Positions 1 to 9,767 are shown, numbered from the stretch's first letter. The stretch is DNA of 42,392 nucleotides from Aquibacillus albus (GCF_016908325.1 NZ_JAFBDR010000033.1:1-42392); one strand, 5' to 3'. Numbers and translations are program-made. The notes: generated from the sequence alone by a model not told the origin.

Positions 1-212
1 AACTTTTTAAAAAGCGATTTTAAGAGTTTTAGTTAAGGTCGGTCTTTTTTACTTAAAAATGGTGGTTGACTTATTTACCATTATACGCTGTCACCTCCCG
101 AAATTCCTCGAATTTTGTCGAACAGCAAGCATTAAAGGAATAGAGATCATCCTTCTTATGTTAAACTTTAATATAAATAGTTTTATTTATAAACAGCTGA
201 GGAGTCTTTGAT

Positions 213-1628
213 ATGATACGATTTGCAGCTATTGGCTTTTCTGTTTCGATTATCGTCTATGCTTTGATGCACTATATCACTTATCTTTATCCATCAGAGC
301 CTGGACTGTTTATCCTTTCTCTTTCAGGAATTTTAGCAGTTGTGTTCGGTTTTATCTACTTGCCGATCAAGGCATTGCCGATACCGACATTTTTACTGGT
401 AATCGCTATGATCATCCAACTAAGTACAGGCGGTTCACTCCTTGCATTTGCGGTGGATGGTATCGTCCAAATGCGCAGCCTGATCGCTTTGTTACTGATT
501 GTCCCAGTTATAGGATGGATTCTAAAAGAGGAAAACTACATTGATGCTATTATGAATGTCGCTCATAATTTTCTTAACACGAGTAAAAAATTCTATTTCG
601 GGTTGATGATTGTCAATCAAATCATTGCCTACTTCTTGCTATTCGGAGCAATTCCAATGATGTATCAGTTCATCAATGACTTTTTGCGAGATAAAACAAG
701 TGAGGCATGGGAGTACTTTAAAGGAACAGCCCTTTTACGATCATTTGCCCTGACAACACTTTGGGTGATTAGCATCCCGAGCTTTGCCTTCGCTGTCGAT
801 CATCTTCACGCTTCGCTCGGTTGGACAATTGTGCAAGGCTTCTTTATTTCATTAGCAGGAATTGGCCTTTCTGTACTTTTTGCGTCGTTGAAGGAAAAAA
901 GTTACCGTGTGGATATAACAGGAGAGCTTGAGAGCGAAATTGATAGACTTGTACAACATTCTAACGGAAACGAAAGCAACAATCGACTGATCCTTGAATT
1001 CGCCTTTCTATTTGTATCGTTGTTCAGCTCCATTTTCATTTTACATATAACGATGGGGTGGGAGCTTCTGATCATTATTCCACCGATGATTGTGATATGG
1101 ACTTGTGCTTATTTTCTAATCAAAAGGCGAAGCGCACGATTGTTAAAGCAAATAAAAAGTTATGTTGGTAAGGAAGTAAAATTTAAATCGCAGCAGTTCT
1201 GTCTCTTGTTAGCTGCCGCATTATTAATATACGCTGTCAATGAATCGGGGATTGGAAGTTATATCGTAGATGGCATGTTTCTTATCGAAGAATATGTGCC
1301 CTTTTTGAACATCCTGGCAATCCTTCCTTTCACTGTCATTTTACTAGGTTTTATCGGGCTTGGTCCTTTAACGGTTATCGTTCTTGTGGCAGGTATTTTG
1401 CAGCATGTCAGCCTACCATATCCACCAGAATTAGTAGTATTAGCGATCACATCAGGAAGTGTTATTTCGATCGTGTTATCACCAATTGTTTTGCCAATTA
1501 TCGTCTTGAGCGCCTCTAACCGCTTAAGCGTCATTAAAAATGGCTTTGGCTTTAACCTTGGATTTACGATTGCTTTTTATTTTCTCGTTCAAGCTTATAT
1601 TCAGTTTATGTGGTATGTGGTTTATTAG
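213..1628 (+). CDS. Polytopic membrane protein, permease-like
   Basis: A 471-residue, very hydrophobic protein with roughly ten to twelve membrane segments and one soluble loop near residues 230-265. GAGGAG stands 8 bases before the ATG. Paired hydrophobic hairpins with small-residue breaks (GFIGLGPLT, then SGSVISIVLSPIVLP near the C-terminus) recall ion-transporter-superfamily permeases, but I do not recognise the family and cannot name a substrate. It is a single gene, followed at once by the promoter of a toxin-antitoxin pair. The 212 bases before it hold AT-rich DNA and no gene I can support. Coding status is secure; function is open. Confidence 0.85.
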   Translation: MIRFAAIGFSVSIIVYALMHYITYLYPSEPGLFILSLSGILAVVFGFIYLPIKALPIPTFLLVIAMIIQLSTGGSLLAFAVDGIVQMRSLIALLLIVPVIGWILKEENYIDAIMNVAHNFLNTSKKFYFGLMIVNQIIAYFLLFGAIPMMYQFINDFLRDKTSEAWEYFKGTALLRSFALTTLWVISIPSFAFAVDHLHASLGWTIVQGFFISLAGIGLSVLFASLKEKSYRVDITGELESEIDRLVQHSNGNESNNRLILEFAFLFVSLFSSIFILHITMGWELLIIIPPMIVIWTCAYFLIKRRSARLLKQIKSYVGKEVKFKSQQFCLLLAAALLIYAVNESGIGSYIVDGMFLIEEYVPFLNILAILPFTVILLGFIGLGPLTVIVLVAGILQHVSLPYPPELVVLAITSGSVISIVLSPIVLPIIVLSASNRLSVIKNGFGFNLGFTIAFYFLVQAYIQFMWYVVY

Positions 1629-1644
1629 GGAATTTTATTTATTG

Positions 1645-1663
1645 TGTTATAATCGTTATAACA
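1645..1663 (+). promoter_or_regulatory. Palindromic operator over the -10 of the AbrB-Doc pair
   Basis: A perfect inverted repeat with arms TGTTATAA and TTATAACA separated by TCG. It contains a consensus TATAAT at 1649-1654, about 20 bases before the ribosome site AAGGATG of the antitoxin. An operator lying on the -10 is what autorepression by an AbrB-fold antitoxin would need. The -35 is weak (TTAGGG near 1625). A second TATAAT at 1666-1671 is too near the ribosome site to be the likely -10. Confidence 0.6.
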
Positions 1664-1685
1664 ATTATAATAAGGATGTGATTTT

Positions 1686-1937
1686 TTGGAACAATTTGAA
1701 AGAAAGGTTACGAAGATTGGAAACAGTTTTGGCATCACTCTCCCCAATGAATTACTTAAACAAGTTGGCTTAGCACAAGGTGATGATGTGCAAGTTGAAG
1801 TTAAAGATGGGAAGATAGTTTTAAGAAAAAAAGAACAGGTTTCCCTTCCTGATGGTGTTGATGCCGAATTCATGGATATTTTAAATGATGTCATTAAAGA
1901 ACATGACAAAGCGTTTAAAGGATTAGTGAATAGATAA
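1686..1937 (+). CDS. AbrB/MazE-family antitoxin
   Basis: An 83-residue protein with an N-terminal swapped-hairpin DNA-binding domain: residues 5-45 read RKVTKIGNSFGITLP, then a GL..GD.V.V...DG.I.L pattern, the signature of AbrB/MazE antitoxins. The acidic C-terminal part (residues 50-83) would be the toxin-binding tail. The start is TTG, supported by AAGGATG 6-10 bases upstream. The stop and the ATG of the toxin share one base (TAATG), so translation is coupled. It should neutralise the Doc protein and repress the shared promoter through the palindrome at 1645-1663. Confidence 0.87.
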   Translation: MEQFERKVTKIGNSFGITLPNELLKQVGLAQGDDVQVEVKDGKIVLRKKEQVSLPDGVDAEFMDILNDVIKEHDKAFKGLVNR

Positions 1938-2335
1938 TGAATGAGATTATCTATCTAACAACAAATCAAGTCATTGCTATTAATACTGTACAAATTCGTC
2001 TATACTCTCCAGGTGAACCAATGGGAGTAAAAGATCCAACCTTACTTGATTCAGCGATTAATCGACCAAAACAATCGGTATTTGGTAGTGATGCATATCC
2101 CTCTATCTACGAAAAATCGGCTGCACTTTTTGAATCAATAGCAAAGAACCATGCTTTCCATAATGCGAATAAACGAACAGCCCTTGCTTCATTCATTGTT
2201 TTCTTGAAAATAAACCATTATCGATGGACAATGGGAATTGAAGAAGAACAGGACTTTACAGTTGATGCAGTAAATCATAAATACACATTTGAAGAAATAG
2301 TAACAACGATAAAAAATCATACAGAAAGAGTATAA
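1937..2335 (+). CDS. doc: Doc (death-on-curing) Fic-fold toxin
   Basis: A 132-residue protein of the usual Doc length. The Fic-type active-site motif is intact: HAFHNANKRTA near residues 72-82 matches the H-x-F-x-[DN]-[AG]-N-K-R core. The start of the protein (IYLTTNQVIAIN) and the segment LLDSAINRPKQSVFG also match Doc proteins. Known Doc toxins phosphorylate elongation factor EF-Tu and stop translation. Doc is classically paired with a Phd antitoxin; here the partner is AbrB-like. Nothing suggests inactivation. It ends in a strong terminator. Confidence 0.88.
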   Translation: MNEIIYLTTNQVIAINTVQIRLYSPGEPMGVKDPTLLDSAINRPKQSVFGSDAYPSIYEKSAALFESIAKNHAFHNANKRTALASFIVFLKINHYRWTMGIEEEQDFTVDAVNHKYTFEEIVTTIKNHTERV

Positions 2336-2375
2336 ATCCATTCCCTCTTTAACTTGAGAGAATGGATTCTTTTTA
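2335..2375 (+). terminator. Rho-independent terminator after doc
   Basis: The arms AATCCATTC and GAATGGATT (2335-2343 and 2360-2368) enclose a short loop with a partly paired CCTC/GAG extension, followed by TTTTT at 2370-2374. It ends the toxin-antitoxin transcript. It also lies beyond the 3' end of hutH on the other strand, though the T-run on that side is weak. Confidence 0.75.
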
Positions 2376-2432
2376 CTATTTTAACAGAACTCTGGTAACC
2401 CCTTTATTAAGGAGTACAACTCCAAAACCGAA

Positions 2433-3920
2433 CTACTTAGCTTCCTTTCGTTTTAACCATTCATCCACTTTTTCAATATCCTTCGAAAAAATGCGGTCAG
2501 CCACTATTGGTTGAATAAAGCTTCGTATTTCCTTAAAAAACGTTGACGTGGAAGTTGCCATTTTCTCGACACCCCTTATTTCAACTGCCTGTGTTGCACA
2601 AATGGATTCAATCGCCAGTACTCGGCGAGCGTTTTGAATTACCTGATAGGCGTGCCTTGCACCGATGGTTCCCATACTAACGTGGTCTTCCTGGTTTGCG
2701 GAGGACGGAATAGAATCGACGCTGGCAGGATGAGCTAGTGTTTTATTCTCGGATACGAGTGAAGCGGCCACATATTGCATAATCATAGCTCCGGATTGCA
2801 ATCCAGGCTCAGGGCTCAGGAAAGGGGGGAGATCATTTAACTGTGGATTCACTAGTCGCTCCACTCTACGCTCGGCAATGTTTGCTAATTCAGCGATGGC
2901 GATGGCAAGGAAATCCATCGCTAAGGCAATGGATTGCCCGTGAAAGTTTCCACCTGAAATGACTTTTTCACCTTGATTAAAAATAAGCGGATTATCTGTT
3001 GCTGCATTCATTTCTATTGCAAGCTTATCCTTTACGTAGATTAGTGTCTGCCAGGTTGCTCCGTGAACTTGTGGAATACACCGCAAAGAGTAGGCATCCT
3101 GGACCCTTAATTCCCCTTGTTTTGTTGTTAATTGACTATCCGCCAAATAAGCACGCATCCGTTTTGCAACATCGATCTGCTCTTGATAGCCTCGTGCTTG
3201 ATGTATCTCCTCTTCAAACGCATCCGTAATTCCCCTTAGTCCTTCCATCGTTACAGAGGCGATTAGCTCCGATTGATACGCTAACTTTTCCGCCTCAAGA
3301 TAAGCAACAACTCCCATCGCCGCCATCGCCTGCGTACCATTTATGAGCGCTAAGCCTTCTTTCGCGGTCAGCTTAATGGGAGCTAACCCTTCTTTTGACA
3401 AAGCATGGAGCGCGGGCATACGGTTCCCCTTATAAAAAACCTCCCCTTCTCCAATTAGAGCTAATGCGAGATGAGCTAATGGGGCTAAGTCCCCACTTGC
3501 ACCTAGGGATCCTTGCTGCGGAATCACTGGATGAATCCTTTTATTGATAAATTCTAGTAGTCTTTTTATAATCAAAACTCGCACACCAGAAAATCCTTTT
3601 AACAAAGCGTTCGCTCGTAATAACAGCATGGTTCGAGACACTACTTCCGGGAAAGGTTCGCCAACTCCACATGCATGAGAATGTATTAAATGAAGCTGCA
3701 ATGCTTCGACATCATCTTTTTCGATCCGTACATCACTGAATTTTCCAAAACCCGTATTTATTCCATAGACGGTCTTCTCCTGATCAACAATCCGCTCAAC
3801 AGCTTTACGGCTTTCCTCGACTTTATCAAGACTTTCCTTCGATGCTCGAACACCCTCATCATTAAAAATAACCCGTTTAACCTGTTCAAAATTCAGGTCA
3901 TTGCCATTTAAAATGATCAT
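2433..3920 (-). CDS. hutH: Histidine ammonia-lyase
   Basis: Converts L-histidine to trans-urocanate and ammonia, the first step of histidine breakdown in the cytosol. At 495 residues it has the family length. The Ala141-Ser142-Gly143 triad that cyclises into the MIO electrophile sits in [14 protein letters not shown], and the conserved [10 protein letters not shown] is at residues 50-59. A ribosome site GAGGAGGAAG precedes the ATG. It is the last hut gene on this strand and is separated from the amidohydrolase gene by a terminator, so it may be its own transcription unit. A possible short ORF overlaps its start by ATGA. Confidence 0.97.
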   Translation of the reverse strand: MIILNGNDLNFEQVKRVIFNDEGVRASKESLDKVEESRKAVERIVDQEKTVYGINTGFGKFSDVRIEKDDVEALQLHLIHSHACGVGEPFPEVVSRTMLLLRANALLKGFSGVRVLIIKRLLEFINKRIHPVIPQQGSLGASGDLAPLAHLALALIGEGEVFYKGNRMPALHALSKEGLAPIKLTAKEGLALINGTQAMAAMGVVAYLEAEKLAYQSELIASVTMEGLRGITDAFEEEIHQARGYQEQIDVAKRMRAYLADSQLTTKQGELRVQDAYSLRCIPQVHGATWQTLIYVKDKLAIEMNAATDNPLIFNQGEKVISGGNFHGQSIALAMDFLAIAIAELANIAERRVERLVNPQLNDLPPFLSPEPGLQSGAMIMQYVAASLVSENKTLAHPASVDSIPSSANQEDHVSMGTIGARHAYQVIQNARRVLAIESICATQAVEIRGVEKMATSTSTFFKEIRSFIQPIVADRIFSKDIEKVDEWLKRKEAK

Positions 3921-4057
3921 TTTGTTCTTCCTCCTCGATGATTAACCATACTCAAAGCATGAGGTTGATTCACTTTTGCTTGGATTCTCTCTGGGAACTC
4001 AATCATATCCCCGTTTTGATTTACTTTAGCTCCATTTTCGTTCCTGAACTCCATCAT
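3917..4057 (-). other. Possible short leader ORF before hutH
   Basis: A 46-codon open frame starts ATGATGGAG and stops in a TGA that overlaps the hutH ATG (ATGA). Its product would be hydrophilic (MMEFRNENGAKV...). No ribosome site precedes it, because its start lies a few bases after the T-run of a terminator. The overlap is the pattern seen in translational coupling, but the frame could be accidental. I do not recognise the peptide; it is not HutP. Confidence 0.25.
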
Positions 4058-4065
4058 CTAACGTA

Positions 4066-4117
4066 CAAAAAGGGGGCTATATCAGAAAATCACTAGATCT
4101 CACTGATATAGCCCCCT
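4066..4117 (-). terminator. Strong terminator after the hutU-to-amidohydrolase transcript
   Basis: A perfect 15-bp stem (4071-4085 with 4103-4117, arms starting AGGGGGCTATATC) with a 17-base loop. On the minus strand the stem is followed by TTTTT at 4066-4070. It lies between the amidohydrolase gene and hutH, so hutH is either separately transcribed or reached only by read-through. Confidence 0.85.
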
Positions 4118-4136
4118 ACTTCATCGCTAACTACTT

Positions 4137-4152
4137 AAAGCGTAAGCGCTTT
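4137..4152. promoter_or_regulatory. cre-like palindrome
   Basis: AAAGCG-TAAG-CGCTTT, a 16-bp palindrome. The CGTAAGCGCTTTTC reading agrees with about 11 of 14 positions of the catabolite-responsive element recognised by CcpA in Bacillus. hut operons are catabolite-repressed through such sites in B. subtilis. It lies 58 bases after the amidohydrolase stop and over 200 bases before hutH, so a role is uncertain. Confidence 0.3.
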
Positions 4153-4209
4153 TCATATCGTTGTCAATATGGCTTTCATCCACATATTACGACACGTTTC
4201 CGACACCCA

Positions 4210-5532
4210 TTAAATCGATTGCCATTTCTCAAACAGCTGATTGACACGTTTTGCGATTGTTTCTTCAGATACAGTTAATAGCTTTCCATTTTCAACGATA
4301 TGCTTCCCTTCCACATAAACATCTTTTATCGCATTTGGCTGCATCGAATAAACGATGTTTGCGATCAATTCTGTTTTCGGCAAAAGGGACAGATCGTTGC
4401 TATCCATCGCAATAAAATCAGCACGACGCCCTTCCTCTAATGCTCCAACTGGTAATCGCAAAATTTCACCGCCGTTTTTTGTTCCCATATCAAACACCTG
4501 TTTAGCGTTCATACATGTGCCATCGAGCTTGGATACCTTTTGCAATAACGAACACATTCGCATTTCTTCAAAAACGGAAATTCGGTTATTACTACATGCC
4601 CCGTCAGATCCAAATGTAACATGGACACCTGACTGGACTAAATCTGGTATGTTGGTAATCCCATCGGAAAGAAACATGTTACTTGAAGGGCAATAGGCAA
4701 GCGAAATATTTTTTGAGCCGAGCAATTCTATTTCAGATTGCTCTAGCCAAACTAAGTGAATCGCAATCATCCGCTCATCCACTACGCCCAATGAATCCAG
4801 GTAATGCGCTGGACGGAGACCATATTTTTCTAACATTTCTTCTACTTCAAACGGCTCCTCTGCTACATGAATATGAAAGGGTGTATCAAGTTCACAAGCA
4901 AGTTTATGCCCAGCCTTAATCATTTCTGGAGAAGCCGCATGCGGACTATGTGGAGCTGGTTGGATCGAAATCATTGGATCGCCTTGGTATTTCTTCGCCA
5001 GCTCGCGTGTTCTAGATACTGCTTGATCAACAGTCTCTAGATAAGCCTTTGGAGCACCATCCCAATCATACATCGTTCGAGCCATCACAAACCGAATCTC
5101 TAAATCCTTCGCCGCTTGGATGACTGCCTCATCATGAGCCGTACCATTGTTATGAACATAGAAAAAATCACTGACCGTTGTCGCCCCATAGCGAAGCATT
5201 TCACCAAAGGCGAACAATGCCCCCGTATAAATGGCATCTTCATCTAAGTATGGCGTGTACTTATAGAGGGCCTCATCTCTCCATTCTAAAAACGGACGGT
5301 CAACAGCAATGCCTCGAAGTAAGCTTTGAAAGGAATGATTATGTGCATTAACGGATCCAGGAATTAACGTTTTCCCCTTCAACGCTGTGATTTTTACCCC
5401 ATTGTATTTTTCTTTTAAACGTTGACCTGGCCCTACTTCCTTTATCATACCTGCTTCCACATACAATCCATAATTATCTTGAAGTGTATCCTTTGTATAC
5501 ACCTTATCAGCTATGAATAATTCCCCCATCAT
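4210..5532 (-). CDS. Amidohydrolase-superfamily deaminase, candidate formiminoglutamate deiminase (HutF-like)
   Basis: A 440-residue cytosolic metal hydrolase. Metal ligands are visible: HNH near residue 63, His in FHIHVAEE, His in AIHLVW and Asp in FGSDGA, the one-metal deaminase layout of the COG0402/ATZ-TRZ group. It lies 9 bases after the M20 gene inside the hut operon, and no hutG is seen. The segments HNHSFQ, the aromatic-rich EML..GATTVSDFFYVH and GLRPAHYLDSLGVVDER resemble HutF, which turns N-formiminoglutamate into N-formylglutamate and ammonia. A guanine or cytosine-type deaminase cannot be excluded from sequence alone. The start is one of two adjacent ATG codons after GGGGGG. Confidence 0.75.
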   Translation of the reverse strand: MMGELFIADKVYTKDTLQDNYGLYVEAGMIKEVGPGQRLKEKYNGVKITALKGKTLIPGSVNAHNHSFQSLLRGIAVDRPFLEWRDEALYKYTPYLDEDAIYTGALFAFGEMLRYGATTVSDFFYVHNNGTAHDEAVIQAAKDLEIRFVMARTMYDWDGAPKAYLETVDQAVSRTRELAKKYQGDPMISIQPAPHSPHAASPEMIKAGHKLACELDTPFHIHVAEEPFEVEEMLEKYGLRPAHYLDSLGVVDERMIAIHLVWLEQSEIELLGSKNISLAYCPSSNMFLSDGITNIPDLVQSGVHVTFGSDGACSNNRISVFEEMRMCSLLQKVSKLDGTCMNAKQVFDMGTKNGGEILRLPVGALEEGRRADFIAMDSNDLSLLPKTELIANIVYSMQPNAIKDVYVEGKHIVENGKLLTVSEETIAKRVNQLFEKWQSI

Positions 5533-5541
5533 TATTCCCCC

Positions 5542-6801
5542 CTACCATTCTTTTTGATCCATTGTTAAAATCGAATGGAGCAATACGTTAGCAACCTTTT
5601 CGATATCCTCCATTCGGCTCTCCTCTTCTGGGCAATGACTTTTTCCGTCTAAACTAGGAACAAATAACATCCCTGATCGAGTAATGGATGCCATATGTGC
5701 AGCGTCATGACCAGCCATACTGCCTAAACGGTAGGAAGGATAGCCCAGCTCTTTGGATTGCTCCTCACAACAAGCAATCACATCACGATTCATCGGTACA
5801 GCTTGCTGATCCAGCATCTTTTTTCGTTGCACGTCTACTAATCTATCTTTTTTAATCGTCTCCATTTTTGCTTCCCATTGAGCTAACACATCCTGGATTT
5901 TATCGTTTGTTTGTCCTCGTATTTCTAAGGAAAATGTCACCTCCCCCGGAACAATGTTCGTCGCATTTGGTTTAACAAAAACTTGACCAATCGTACCGAC
6001 TACCTCTTCATCCGGATATGCTTTTAAAATAGCCTCCAGCTCGAGGCTCATGTTAGCTGCTGCTAGAAACGCATCGCTACGATCCTTCATTAACGTTGTC
6101 CCGGCATGATTTGCTTCCCCAAGTACTGTCACTTCTTCTCTATAAATCCCTGTTATTCCGGTCACAACACCAACAGGGATATCTCGATTTAACAATCGCT
6201 TCCCTTGTTCAATGTGAACCTCTAAAAAGGCAGAAAACGCTTCGTCTTTACGAACAGCCCCTTCAAAATCATCTGGATCGCCGCCAGCTTCTTTGATGCC
6301 AGTCGTTAATTTTTTCCCAGAAGGGTCAGTAACACCTTCTATGTCCTGATATGCTAATTTTCCAGTGATCGCTCTACTTCCAAAGGTCGACAGTCCAAAA
6401 GGATTAGGCTCCTCAGCACTGAAAGAAACCAGCTCTAGTGGATGCTTCGTTTTTATTCCTTGTTCATCCAAAACCCGCATGACTTCTAATGCGAGGATGA
6501 CACCTAATGCTCCATCATACATCCCGCCATTCGGAACGGAATCAATATGCGAACCAAATGCAATCGCTGGCAAATGATCCACCTGCCCCTGTCGTCTTGC
6601 CCAAATATTTGCCGCCTGATCGACACGAACATCGACATTTAATTGGTCGAGTTCATCCTTCAACCAGTTTCTTGCTTCGATTTCCGCTGGTGTAAAGGTT
6701 GTACGGTCCATGCCGCCGTTAGCATTTCGACCGATTTTTCCTAATTCAGATAATTTTTGTTCAATGATTTGTTTATTGACCGTAACCGTTGATTTGTCCA
6801 T
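5542..6801 (-). CDS. M20 Zn hydrolase of the allantoate amidohydrolase / N-carbamoyl-L-amino acid hydrolase group
   Basis: A 419-residue enzyme from the ATG at 6801, which has GAGGTG 8 bases upstream; the GTG at 6810 touches that ribosome site and is unlikely. M20 di-zinc motifs are present: GSHIDSVPNGG, the bridging Asp in YDGALGV, the SAEEPNPFG glutamates, LEVHIEQG and a late His in SHCPEEE. This group removes carbamoyl or formyl groups from L-amino acids, or acts on allantoate. Between hutI and a HutF-like gene, its likely substrate is N-formyl-L-glutamate, released as formate plus glutamate. That substrate is inferred from context. Confidence 0.85.
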   Translation of the reverse strand: MDKSTVTVNKQIIEQKLSELGKIGRNANGGMDRTTFTPAEIEARNWLKDELDQLNVDVRVDQAANIWARRQGQVDHLPAIAFGSHIDSVPNGGMYDGALGVILALEVMRVLDEQGIKTKHPLELVSFSAEEPNPFGLSTFGSRAITGKLAYQDIEGVTDPSGKKLTTGIKEAGGDPDDFEGAVRKDEAFSAFLEVHIEQGKRLLNRDIPVGVVTGITGIYREEVTVLGEANHAGTTLMKDRSDAFLAAANMSLELEAILKAYPDEEVVGTIGQVFVKPNATNIVPGEVTFSLEIRGQTNDKIQDVLAQWEAKMETIKKDRLVDVQRKKMLDQQAVPMNRDVIACCEEQSKELGYPSYRLGSMAGHDAAHMASITRSGMLFVPSLDGKSHCPEEESRMEDIEKVANVLLHSILTMDQKEW

Positions 6802-6819
6802 AAAAATCACACCTCTTAT

Positions 6820-8094
6820 TTATGTTAGCTGTTTTCCTACCACTACAGGAACCCCATTTTTAATCACTGTATCCACATGGTTCATGCCGTACTGATAAGA
6901 TAAGGTGAGGTAGTTTGGAACATCAAATATAGTAATATCTGCTTTCTTACCAGTCTCTAAACTGCCAATCTCTTGCGCACGGCCAATCGCATGAGCAGCA
7001 TTGATTGTTGTGGCGGTTAATACTTCTTCCGGCGTCATGCCCATTTTCAAGCAGCCTAAGTTCATCATAAAAGGAAGGGACAGCGTTGGTGATGATCCTG
7101 GATTTGCATCCGTGGACAGTGCCACTGCCACCCCCCGGTCAATCATTTTCCTTGCCTGTGCAAACTCTGCCATTAGGAAAAATGCAGTTCCTGGGAGTAA
7201 TACACCAATCACATTACGATCTGCCATCTGTTTGATTCCTTCATCAGATGCTTTCAACAGGTGGTCCGCTGATAATGCCCCTACCTCGGCAGCTAATTCC
7301 GCACCAGCATATGGTTCAATCTCATCAGCATGAATTTTTGGAATCAGTCCATATTCTTTTCCAGCTTCAAGAATTCTCCTCGATTGGTCAGGAGTAAATA
7401 CCCCGCGTTCACAAAAGACATCATTAAACGTTGCAAGTCCTTGTCGCGCCACCTCTGGAATCATTTCTTTTATCACTGTCTCAACGAATTTTTCCGGGTT
7501 GTTTTTATCCTCGATTGGAACCGCGTGTGCACCCATGAACGTAGAAACAATGTCCATACTATGATGCGTATCCAGCTTTTGGGCAACTTCAAGCTGTTTG
7601 AGTTCATGCCCCAATGACAAACCATAGCCACTTTTCGCTTCTAAAGTAGTAACACCATGCAACAAAAATTTATCAAGCCTACTTTTCGACTCCTCATACA
7701 ATTGGTCAAACGATGCTTGCTGTGTCGCCCGGGTTGTCGCATGGATTCCTCCGCCAGCGTTCATGATTTCCATGTAGGACTTCCCTTTCAGGCGCATGGC
7801 ATATTCATTTTCCCTCGTTCCAGCATGTACAAGATGGGTATGCGGATCAATCAATCCCGGTGTCACCGTTTTGTTGGTCGCATCTATCTGCGTAGCATTG
7901 GAAAGGAGGTCCTGATACTTTTCATGAATCTCATCTGTTTTCCCAATAGCTAAAATCTTGTTGTCTTGGACAAGAACAGCACCATCTTCAATGATGTTCA
8001 TTTTACTCATTGCTTCCTGTTTGGCCGGCATATCCGAATGCCCTGCCATCGTAATGACCTGTGCTGCATTATGAATAAATAAAATTTTCGTCAA
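6820..8094 (-). CDS. hutI: Imidazolonepropionase
   Basis: Opens 4-imidazolone-5-propionate to N-formimino-L-glutamate, the third step of histidine breakdown. At 424 residues it has the normal length. Amidohydrolase metal motifs are present: LIDPHTHLVHAGTRENEY (HxH), a His in PKIHADE and Asp in ALSTDANPGSSPT. The start is TTG at 8094, supported by GGGAAGGTG 5 bases upstream inside the end of hutU; the two genes are 2 bases apart. The next gene downstream is the M20 hydrolase. Confidence 0.96.
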   Translation of the reverse strand: MTKILFIHNAAQVITMAGHSDMPAKQEAMSKMNIIEDGAVLVQDNKILAIGKTDEIHEKYQDLLSNATQIDATNKTVTPGLIDPHTHLVHAGTRENEYAMRLKGKSYMEIMNAGGGIHATTRATQQASFDQLYEESKSRLDKFLLHGVTTLEAKSGYGLSLGHELKQLEVAQKLDTHHSMDIVSTFMGAHAVPIEDKNNPEKFVETVIKEMIPEVARQGLATFNDVFCERGVFTPDQSRRILEAGKEYGLIPKIHADEIEPYAGAELAAEVGALSADHLLKASDEGIKQMADRNVIGVLLPGTAFFLMAEFAQARKMIDRGVAVALSTDANPGSSPTLSLPFMMNLGCLKMGMTPEEVLTATTINAAHAIGRAQEIGSLETGKKADITIFDVPNYLTLSYQYGMNHVDTVIKNGVPVVVGKQLT

Positions 8095-8096
8095 GC

Positions 8097-9767
8097 TTAC
8101 ACCTTCCCATCATTTAACATTGGAATATGAACGCCTTTTTCTTTTGCTGTTTTTATTGCAGTATCATATCCCGCATCCACATGCCTTACTACTCCCATAC
8201 CAGGATCAGTCGTTAACACACGCTCTAAACGTTGCTCGGCATCCTTTGTTCCATCTGCAACAATAACCATTCCCGCATGGAGCGAGTATCCCATCCCTAC
8301 TCCACCGCCATGGTGAACACTTACCCAGCTCGCGCCACCAACACTATTAATCAGCGCGTTTAGAATAGGCCAATCAGCAACAGCATCACTGCCATCCTTC
8401 ATTCCCTCTGTTTCACGGTTAGGCGATGCAACAGAACCAGAATCCAGGTGATCACGCCCAATAACAATCGGTGCTTTTAATTCCCCGCTCGCAACCATGT
8501 CGTTGATAATCTTGCCAAATCTCGCACGCTCTCCATAACCGAGCCAGCAAATTCTAGAAGGCAATCCTTGAAAGCTGACCTTTTCTTGCGCCATCTTGAT
8601 CCATTTGCACAGCGGCTTGTTATCACTAAATTCCTTCAAAATCACTTCATCTGTCTTATAAATATCTTCTGGATCACCGGACAAGGCTACCCAACGGAAC
8701 GGACCTTTTCCTTCACAAAATTGCGGACGGATATATGCCGGGACAAAGCCAGGAAAATCAAACGCATTTTCGACACCTTCATCCTTGGCCACTTGTCGGA
8801 TGTTGTTTCCGTAATCAAACGTAATCGCGCCTTTTTGCTGCATCGTTAACATTGCTTTCACATGTGTCGCAATGCTCTTTTTTGATAATTGGATATATTG
8901 TTCAGGATTCGTTTGTCTTAATTCCGCTCCTTCGTCTAGTGTCATATTAGCCGGTAAATACCCATTTAATGGATCATGAGAAGAAGTTTGATCTGTTAAC
9001 ACATCTGGAATAAATCCTTTTTCAATCATTTGCGGTAAAATTTCAGCAGCATTTCCTAATAAACCAATCGATAGTGCTTTTCCGTCTTTTTTAGCATCCT
9101 TCGCCAGTTGAATTACTTCTTCTAAGTTGTCTGTCGATGTATCTAAATACTTCGTTTCCAAACGCCTCTGTATCCTGCTTTGATCGACTTCGACAGCGAT
9201 ACAAACCCCGTCATTCAACGTAACTGCCAGAGGCTGTGCTCCGCCCATACCTCCTAATCCAGCAGTAAGTGTAATCGTTCCTTTTAAAGTTCCATGAAAA
9301 TGCTGACGAGCGCACTCTGCAAAGGTTTCATACGTGCCCTGCACAATCCCTTGACTTCCTATATAAATCCAACTCCCCGCAGTCATCTGCCCGTACATCA
9401 TAAGTCCCTTCTGATCAAGCTCATGGAAATGATCCCAATTCGCCCATGCTGGAACTAAATTAGAATTAGCAATCAAAACTTTTGGCGCATCTTTATGTGT
9501 TTTGAAAACAGCAACTGGTTTTCCTGATTGAACCAATAACGTTTCATTATCCTCTAATTGTTTAAGCTCCTTGACGATGGCCTCATAACACTCCCAGTTT
9601 CGAGCAGCCTTTCCGATCCCGCCATAGACCACTAATTCGTCTGGATTTTCAGCAACTTCCGGATTGAGATTATTATTAAGCATTCGTAGTGCAGCTTCTT
9701 GTATCCAATTTTTCGCGTGTAATTCAGTCCCAGTAAATTGTTCCACTGACTTTTTATGGTTTGTCAC
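8097..9767 (-). CDS. hutU: Urocanate hydratase
   Basis: Adds water to urocanate to give 4-imidazolone-5-propionate, using tightly bound NAD+ as an electrophile. The Rossmann-type loop [10 protein letters not shown], the N-terminal [13 protein letters not shown] and the catalytic-cysteine segment [15 protein letters not shown] are all present. I place the start at the GTG at 9767: GGGAG lies 9 bases upstream of it but directly touches the ATG at 9776, and MTNHKKS fits the usual HutU N-terminus. The protein is then 556 residues. First gene of the hut operon, with a promoter about 100 bases upstream. Confidence 0.96.
   Translation of the reverse strand: MTNHKKSVEQFTGTELHAKNWIQEAALRMLNNNLNPEVAENPDELVVYGGIGKAARNWECYEAIVKELKQLEDNETLLVQSGKPVAVFKTHKDAPKVLIANSNLVPAWANWDHFHELDQKGLMMYGQMTAGSWIYIGSQGIVQGTYETFAECARQHFHGTLKGTITLTAGLGGMGGAQPLAVTLNDGVCIAVEVDQSRIQRRLETKYLDTSTDNLEEVIQLAKDAKKDGKALSIGLLGNAAEILPQMIEKGFIPDVLTDQTSSHDPLNGYLPANMTLDEGAELRQTNPEQYIQLSKKSIATHVKAMLTMQQKGAITFDYGNNIRQVAKDEGVENAFDFPGFVPAYIRPQFCEGKGPFRWVALSGDPEDIYKTDEVILKEFSDNKPLCKWIKMAQEKVSFQGLPSRICWLGYGERARFGKIINDMVASGELKAPIVIGRDHLDSGSVASPNRETEGMKDGSDAVADWPILNALINSVGGASWVSVHHGGGVGMGYSLHAGMVIVADGTKDAEQRLERVLTTDPGMGVVRHVDAGYDTAIKTAKEKGVHIPMLNDGKV

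Noticed and set aside
1540-1909. Frames at 1540-1773 (+) and 1625-1909 (-)
   Set aside because: They are shadows of the membrane protein end, the promoter region and the AbrB-like gene; no ribosome site and no family features.
7001-7953. Plus-strand frames opposite hutI
   Set aside because: Antisense shadows of a well-conserved gene, with no ribosome site and no recognisable domain.
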